This document shows positions 8,004 to 10,998 of a stretch of 10,998 nt of DNA, in pieces. The stretch is from JBGPYB01 sp041493035 (GTDB lineage Bacteria > Acidobacteriota > Vicinamibacteria > Fen-336): assembly GCA_041493035.1 (NCBI GenBank), contig JBGPYB010000154.1, positions 1 through 10,998 of the forward strand. Direction: 5' to 3'. Both the position numbers and the translations under genes were made by a program. Positions within the stretch are counted from its first letter, which is position 1, and each line of letters opens with the position of its first letter. The notes beneath the pieces are model-generated. The model ran no database searches. It was given only the letters and a program-made list of their open reading frames with translations, and was not told the origin of the DNA.

Positions 8004-10550
8004 ATGGTGATGCGCGCTGGTGTTCTCGCAGTCGCGTTGGTCACGGGCCTCGTGCGTACCGCCGGGAGCGCCGAGCCTCCGTCACCCGAATCGTTCCTCG
8101 GCTTCCGCGTCGGCGAGGACCGGAAGCTCGCCGACTGGACACAGGCCGTCGCGTACTTCCAGGTTCTGGCCGCCGCATCTCCTCGCCTTCGGGTCGAAGA
8201 AGTGGGCAAGACCACCGAAGGGCGCCCGTTCCTGGTGGTCACGATCACCTCGGAAGCGAACATGGCTCGCCTCGAGGAGATTCGCCGAGCGAACCAGAGC
8301 CTTGCGGACCCGCGCGGCCTGGCCGAAGCCGAAGGCGAACGGCTCGTCGCCAGCGGCAAAACGATCGTGGCGCTCAACCACGGCATCCACTCGGACGAGG
8401 TGGCGGCAAGCCAGACGGCTCTCGAGACGGCGTACTGGCTGGCCACCGCCCAGGACGACGCGACCCGGCAGATCCTCGACGAGACCGTGATCCTGATGCT
8501 GCCATCCCACAACCCCGATGGAATGCAGCGCGTCACCGAGTGGTATCGCAAGACGCTGGGGACGCCCTTCGAGGGAGAAGACCCGCCGTTCCTCTACCAG
8601 AAGTACACCGGCCACGACAACAACCGCGACTGGTACATGTTCACGCAGGCCGAGACTCAGCTCACGGTCGCGCACCTCTACGACCGTTGGCATCCCCAGA
8701 TCGTCCACGACCTTCACCAGATGGGCACGCGGGGCGCCCGCATCTTTCTTCCACCGTACCTGGACCCGTGGGAGCCGAACGTGGATCCGGCCCTGCGCGC
8801 CGCGGTGACGGCGCTGGGAAGCCACATCGCGGCGCGTCTCACGACCGAGGGAAAGGCCGGCGTCGTGACTCAGGGGATCTACGATGCGTGGTCGCCGTCG
8901 CGGGCCTACCCCCACACCCACGGCGGCATCCGGCTGCTGAGCGAATGCGCCTCGGGGCGCCTGGCGACGCCCATCGACGTCCCCTTCGCCGAACTGGAGC
9001 GGGGCATCGGCTACGACCCGAGGCGATCCTCGTGGAACTTCCCGCTGCCGTGGGGCGGAGGACGATGGACCCTGCGTGACATCGTCGACTACCAGCTCGC
9101 CGCGACGCGAGCGCTCCTCGAACACGCGGCGCGACACCGCGACTATTGGCTCCGCAACTTTCTCGACGTGAACCGCCGAGCCGCCACCCGGTCGAAGCCC
9201 TACGCCTTTGTCGTGCCCGCCACGCAACGGGATCCCCTGGCTGCGGCGCGCTTGCTCCAGGTACTCCGCACTGGCGGTGTCGAGATAGGGCGCGCTCGAT
9301 CGGGGTTCGATGCCCTCGGCCAGAGCTTCCCCGCCGGCTCTCACCTCGTCCTCATGGCCCAGCCCGCCAGCGGCTTCGCGAAGACGGTGCTGGAGCGCCA
9401 GGAGTATCCGGATCTGCGCCAATACCCGGGCGGTCCCCCGCTGCGACCCTACGACGCCACGGCCCACACGCTGCCGTTGCTGATGGGCGTCGACGTGCGG
9501 ACCGTGGACACCCCGTTCGCCGCCGACCTGGTCCTCGACGGCGAGACCACGGTGGGCGCCGGCACCGTCGAAGGAAAAGGCCGGTGGCTCGCTCTGGGCC
9601 ACAGCAACGGCGACATGATCGCTCTCGGCCGGCTGCTGCGCCGAGGCATCCCGATGCGCTGGGCGGTCGAGGCCTTCAGCGACCGCGGCCAGCGCTTCGA
9701 GGCCGGGACCCTGCTGGCCCCCTGGGGAGCGCGTGATGTCCTCCAGGGCTGGGCCCACGAACTTGGCGTGTCAGCTCGCGGCATCGGCGCAACGCCGCGG
9801 TCGCTGGTGGTGCGCAAACCGCGGGTGGGCCTCTATCAATCGTGGGTTCCCTCGAGCGACGAGGGTTGGACGCGGTTCGTCTTCGAGCATGACGTGGGCG
9901 TCGACTACGAGACGGTCCACGATGCCGACGTGAGGAAGGGCGCCCTCGCGACTCGCTTCGACGCGATCGTCCTCCCCGACCAGTCGCCGAAGGAGATCGT
10001 CGAGGGGCATCCACCGGGACGTCTGCCGGAAGAGTACACCGACGGTGTCGGCGAGGAGGGCGTCAAGCACCTCAAGACGTTCGTGGAGAACGGCGGGACG
10101 CTGATCGCCTTGAACGGCGCCGCGCGGCTCCCGGTCGAGGACTTCGGCCTGCCGGTCAAGGATGTGCTGCCCGCGAAGGCCGACAAGAAGGCGGTGGATC
10201 CCGATGGCGTCTACGCCCCGGGCGCGATCCTGCGGGTAGCGGTGGAGGGGATCTCGCCGCTGGCCCACGGCCTCGGGCCGTCCGCGTCGATCTGGTTCGA
10301 GGCGAGCCCCGCGTTCGAGGTCTCGGGCGAGGGGGCCGTGGCCCGCTACGCCGACGAGAATCCGCTCCTTTCGGGCTGGCTCCTGGGCGGCGAGGGTCTC
10401 AAGGGCAAGGCCGCACTAGTTGAGACGCGTCTCGGCAAGGGCCGAGTCGTCCTCTTCGGCTTTCGCCCCCAGTACCGCGCCCAGAGTTGGGGCACCTATG
10501 TCGCCCTCCTCAACGCGATCTACACGTCGGCGGCGTCGCCGGCTCGATGA
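8004..10550 (+). CDS. Secreted M14-family zinc carboxypeptidase-like protein with C-terminal GATase-like domain
   Basis: An 848-residue protein with a Sec signal peptide: basic R4, hydrophobic stretch at about 5-18 and probable cleavage after AGSA (residue 23). The M14 domain (about 30-380) keeps the zinc site HSDE (H129, E132) and DLH (H238), plus HNPDG (169-173), the substrate-binding Arg in NNR (R208) and a probable catalytic Glu in LLSEC (E314). It should hydrolyse a C-terminal or isopeptide-like bond in peptides or peptidoglycan fragments outside the cytoplasm; the true substrate is unknown. From about residue 605, a Rossmann-like segment (VGLYQSW, DAIVLPDQSP, FVENGGTLIALNG) resembles class I glutamine amidotransferase-like folds. 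The only cysteine in the protein is in LLSEC, so that domain has no Cys nucleophile. The ATG at 8004 is chosen for the signal peptide; the ATG at 8010 is equally possible, while a GTG at 7968 would overlap nfi. No clear ribosome binding site is visible. Confidence 0.88.
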   Translation: MVMRAGVLAVALVTGLVRTAGSAEPPSPESFLGFRVGEDRKLADWTQAVAYFQVLAAASPRLRVEEVGKTTEGRPFLVVTITSEANMARLEEIRRANQSLADPRGLAEAEGERLVASGKTIVALNHGIHSDEVAASQTALETAYWLATAQDDATRQILDETVILMLPSHNPDGMQRVTEWYRKTLGTPFEGEDPPFLYQKYTGHDNNRDWYMFTQAETQLTVAHLYDRWHPQIVHDLHQMGTRGARIFLPPYLDPWEPNVDPALRAAVTALGSHIAARLTTEGKAGVVTQGIYDAWSPSRAYPHTHGGIRLLSECASGRLATPIDVPFAELERGIGYDPRRSSWNFPLPWGGGRWTLRDIVDYQLAATRALLEHAARHRDYWLRNFLDVNRRAATRSKPYAFVVPATQRDPLAAARLLQVLRTGGVEIGRARSGFDALGQSFPAGSHLVLMAQPASGFAKTVLERQEYPDLRQYPGGPPLRPYDATAHTLPLLMGVDVRTVDTPFAADLVLDGETTVGAGTVEGKGRWLALGHSNGDMIALGRLLRRGIPMRWAVEAFSDRGQRFEAGTLLAPWGARDVLQGWAHELGVSARGIGATPRSLVVRKPRVGLYQSWVPSSDEGWTRFVFEHDVGVDYETVHDADVRKGALATRFDAIVLPDQSPKEIVEGHPPGRLPEEYTDGVGEEGVKHLKTFVENGGTLIALNGAARLPVEDFGLPVKDVLPAKADKKAVDPDGVYAPGAILRVAVEGISPLAHGLGPSASIWFEASPAFEVSGEGAVARYADENPLLSGWLLGGEGLKGKAALVETRLGKGRVVLFGFRPQYRAQSWGTYVALLNAIYTSAASPAR

Positions 10551-10556
10551 CGTCGT

Positions 10557-10585
10557 TTGACCGCTCCCAGGCCGTTCGCTAGACT
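10557..10585 (+). promoter_or_regulatory. Sigma-70-type promoter of tRNA-Gln
   Basis: TTGACC at 10557-10562 matches five of six -35 consensus bases. TAGACT follows at 10580-10585 after an ideal 17-bp spacer and matches four of six -10 bases. Transcription would start near 10592, about 9 nt before the mature tRNA 5' end. The stretch after the -10 is C/G-rich, as is common for stable-RNA promoters under stringent control. The -35 box begins just 6 bp after the M14 stop codon. Confidence 0.7.
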
Positions 10586-10600
10586 TCCTGTCCCGCCTGC

Positions 10601-10674
10601 TGGGAGGTCGTCCAACGGTAGGACACATGGCTCTGAACCATGGAATCGGGGTTCGAATCCCTGCCTCCCAGCCA
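10601..10674 (+). tRNA. tRNA-Gln (anticodon CUG)
   Basis: A complete cloverleaf can be folded by eye. The acceptor stem TGGGAGG (10601-10607) pairs with CCTCCCA (10664-10670), followed by discriminator G and an encoded CCA. The anticodon stem CATGG/CCATG encloses the loop CTCTGAA (10631-10637), with anticodon CTG at 10633-10635, which reads the CAG glutamine codon. The T arm is CGGGG-TTCGAAT-CCCTG. The D arm with GTCC/GGAC is also present. The 5' T opposite A70 is typical of glutamine tRNAs, whose weak first pair helps GlnRS recognition. The gene stands alone, with its own promoter. Confidence 0.96.
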
Positions 10675-10693
10675 ACTCCAGCGCCACGCTCTT

Positions 10694-10725
10694 GGCCCCT
10701 GCCACCCGAGGTTTCCCGGCGGGCC
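10694..10725 (+). terminator. Weak hairpin after tRNA-Gln, possible terminator
   Basis: GGCCC (10694-10698) pairs with GGGCC (10721-10725), and GCC (10701-10703) with GGC (10718-10720), leaving a 2-nt bulge and a 14-nt loop. No T-run follows, so intrinsic termination is doubtful; it could act with Rho, as a processing structure, or be chance in GC-rich DNA. Confidence 0.25.
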
Positions 10726-10734
10726 ACCGTCGGC

Positions 10735-10740
10735 TATGCT
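10735..10740 (+). promoter_or_regulatory. Possible -10 box for the PilZ gene
   Basis: TATGCT matches four of six -10 consensus bases and lies 24 bp before the GTG start. The best -35 at 17-bp spacing is TTTCCC (10712-10717), which is poor. Transcription would start near 10747, leaving a leader of about 18 nt that contains the ribosome binding site. This is a weak prediction. Confidence 0.3.
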
Positions 10741-10753
10741 TCCCACGTTCGAG

Positions 10754-10758
10754 GGAGG
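10754..10758 (+). promoter_or_regulatory. Ribosome binding site of the PilZ gene
   Basis: GGAGG lies within a purine-only run, 6 nt before the GTG at 10765. It decides this start: the ATG at 10736 is in a different frame, and no better-placed start codon is nearby. Confidence 0.75.
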
Positions 10759-10764
10759 GGGAAG

Positions 10765-10998
10765 GTGAGCGAGTCCGACCGGCGACGCAGCCCGCGATAC
10801 ACGGTTGGGTTGCCCGTCCAGGTTGCGGCGGGGGCGGATACCTGCGCGGGACAGCTCACGTCCATCTCGCGCTTGGGCGCGCTGGTGCAGGCCGAGAAGG
10901 CCTTTCCTGTCGGCGCGTCGTTGCACCTGGTCGTGGACTTACCCGACGGCGGACTCGAGGTCCACGGTCATGTCGTCCGAAGCTACACCTCGGGGGAC
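10765..10998 (+). CDS. Partial PilZ-domain protein (N-terminal part)
   Basis: Seventy-eight residues are present and the frame is open at the window edge. The protein begins with RRRSPRY (residues 6-12), which contains the RxxxR cyclic-di-GMP-binding motif (R7, R11). LPVQV (16-20) follows, then SISRLGALV (33-41) in the place of the second motif, and the strand pattern GASLHLVVDLPDGGLEVHGHVVR typical of the PilZ beta-barrel (about 51-73). PilZ proteins bind cyclic-di-GMP and relay it to motility, polysaccharide or gene-expression machinery. In the second motif, usually D/N-x-S-x-x-G, the first position is Ser33, which could weaken ligand binding. PilZ may be the whole protein or the first domain of a larger one; that lies outside the window. 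Confidence 0.82.
   Translation, partial: MSESDRRRSPRYTVGLPVQVAAGADTCAGQLTSISRLGALVQAEKAFPVGASLHLVVDLPDGGLEVHGHVVRSYTSGD

Noticed and set aside
8082..9758. Open minus-strand frame of 558 codons opposite the M14 gene
   Set aside because: It is antisense to a gene with an intact zinc site and signal peptide, and its product has no recognisable motif.
10601..10764. tRNA-Gln as an integration site for a mobile element
   Set aside because: No integrase gene, no repeat of the tRNA 3' end and no change in base composition is visible in the short downstream stretch.

Overview
The window comes from a GC-rich bacterial chromosome with compact gene spacing, many GTG starts and a CCA-encoding tRNA gene. 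A large secreted M14 peptidase with a fused C-terminal domain, an Lhr helicase and a long-form acetate symporter together fit an Acidobacteriota-, Gemmatimonadota- or myxobacterial-type soil or sediment lineage. That placement is inferred from gene content and style; no marker gene fixes the phylum.

Layout. The minus strand from about 7977 down to 1 carries five genes in one direction. First come nfi (endonuclease V) and, 15 bp further on, lhr (a full-length, 1511-residue Lhr helicase). After a 47-bp gap holding a perfect TATAAT -10 box and a strong ribosome binding site, there follow a DUF485 (YjcH-like) membrane protein, an ActP-type sodium/acetate symporter whose GTG start overlaps the DUF485 stop by 4 bp, and the N-terminal 152 residues of a GT-C type membrane glycosyltransferase that runs off the left edge. 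On the plus strand, divergent from nfi across only 26 bp, lies an 848-residue secreted zinc carboxypeptidase-like protein (M14). It is followed by tRNA-Gln(CUG) with its own good sigma-70 promoter, then the first 78 residues of a PilZ-domain protein that runs off the right edge.

How the parts work together. nfi and lhr look like a DNA-repair pair: endonuclease V nicks next to deoxyinosine, a deaminated adenine, and Lhr is a 3'-5' helicase whose E. coli C-terminal region has been linked to uracil removal. The DUF485-ActP pair is the usual acetate/short-chain carboxylate uptake cassette. The M14 protein probably works outside the cytoplasm on peptides or peptidoglycan fragments. The PilZ protein would be a cyclic-di-GMP receptor, though one key motif residue is changed.

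This is mainly ordinary core-genome content, with no mobile elements, CRISPR arrays or obvious defence system. The points most worth a second look are the nfi-lhr pairing, a roughly 175-residue loop in ActP predicted to face outward, the cysteine-free GATase-like tail on the M14 peptidase, and the very short nfi/M14 divergent region with back-to-back -10-like boxes.
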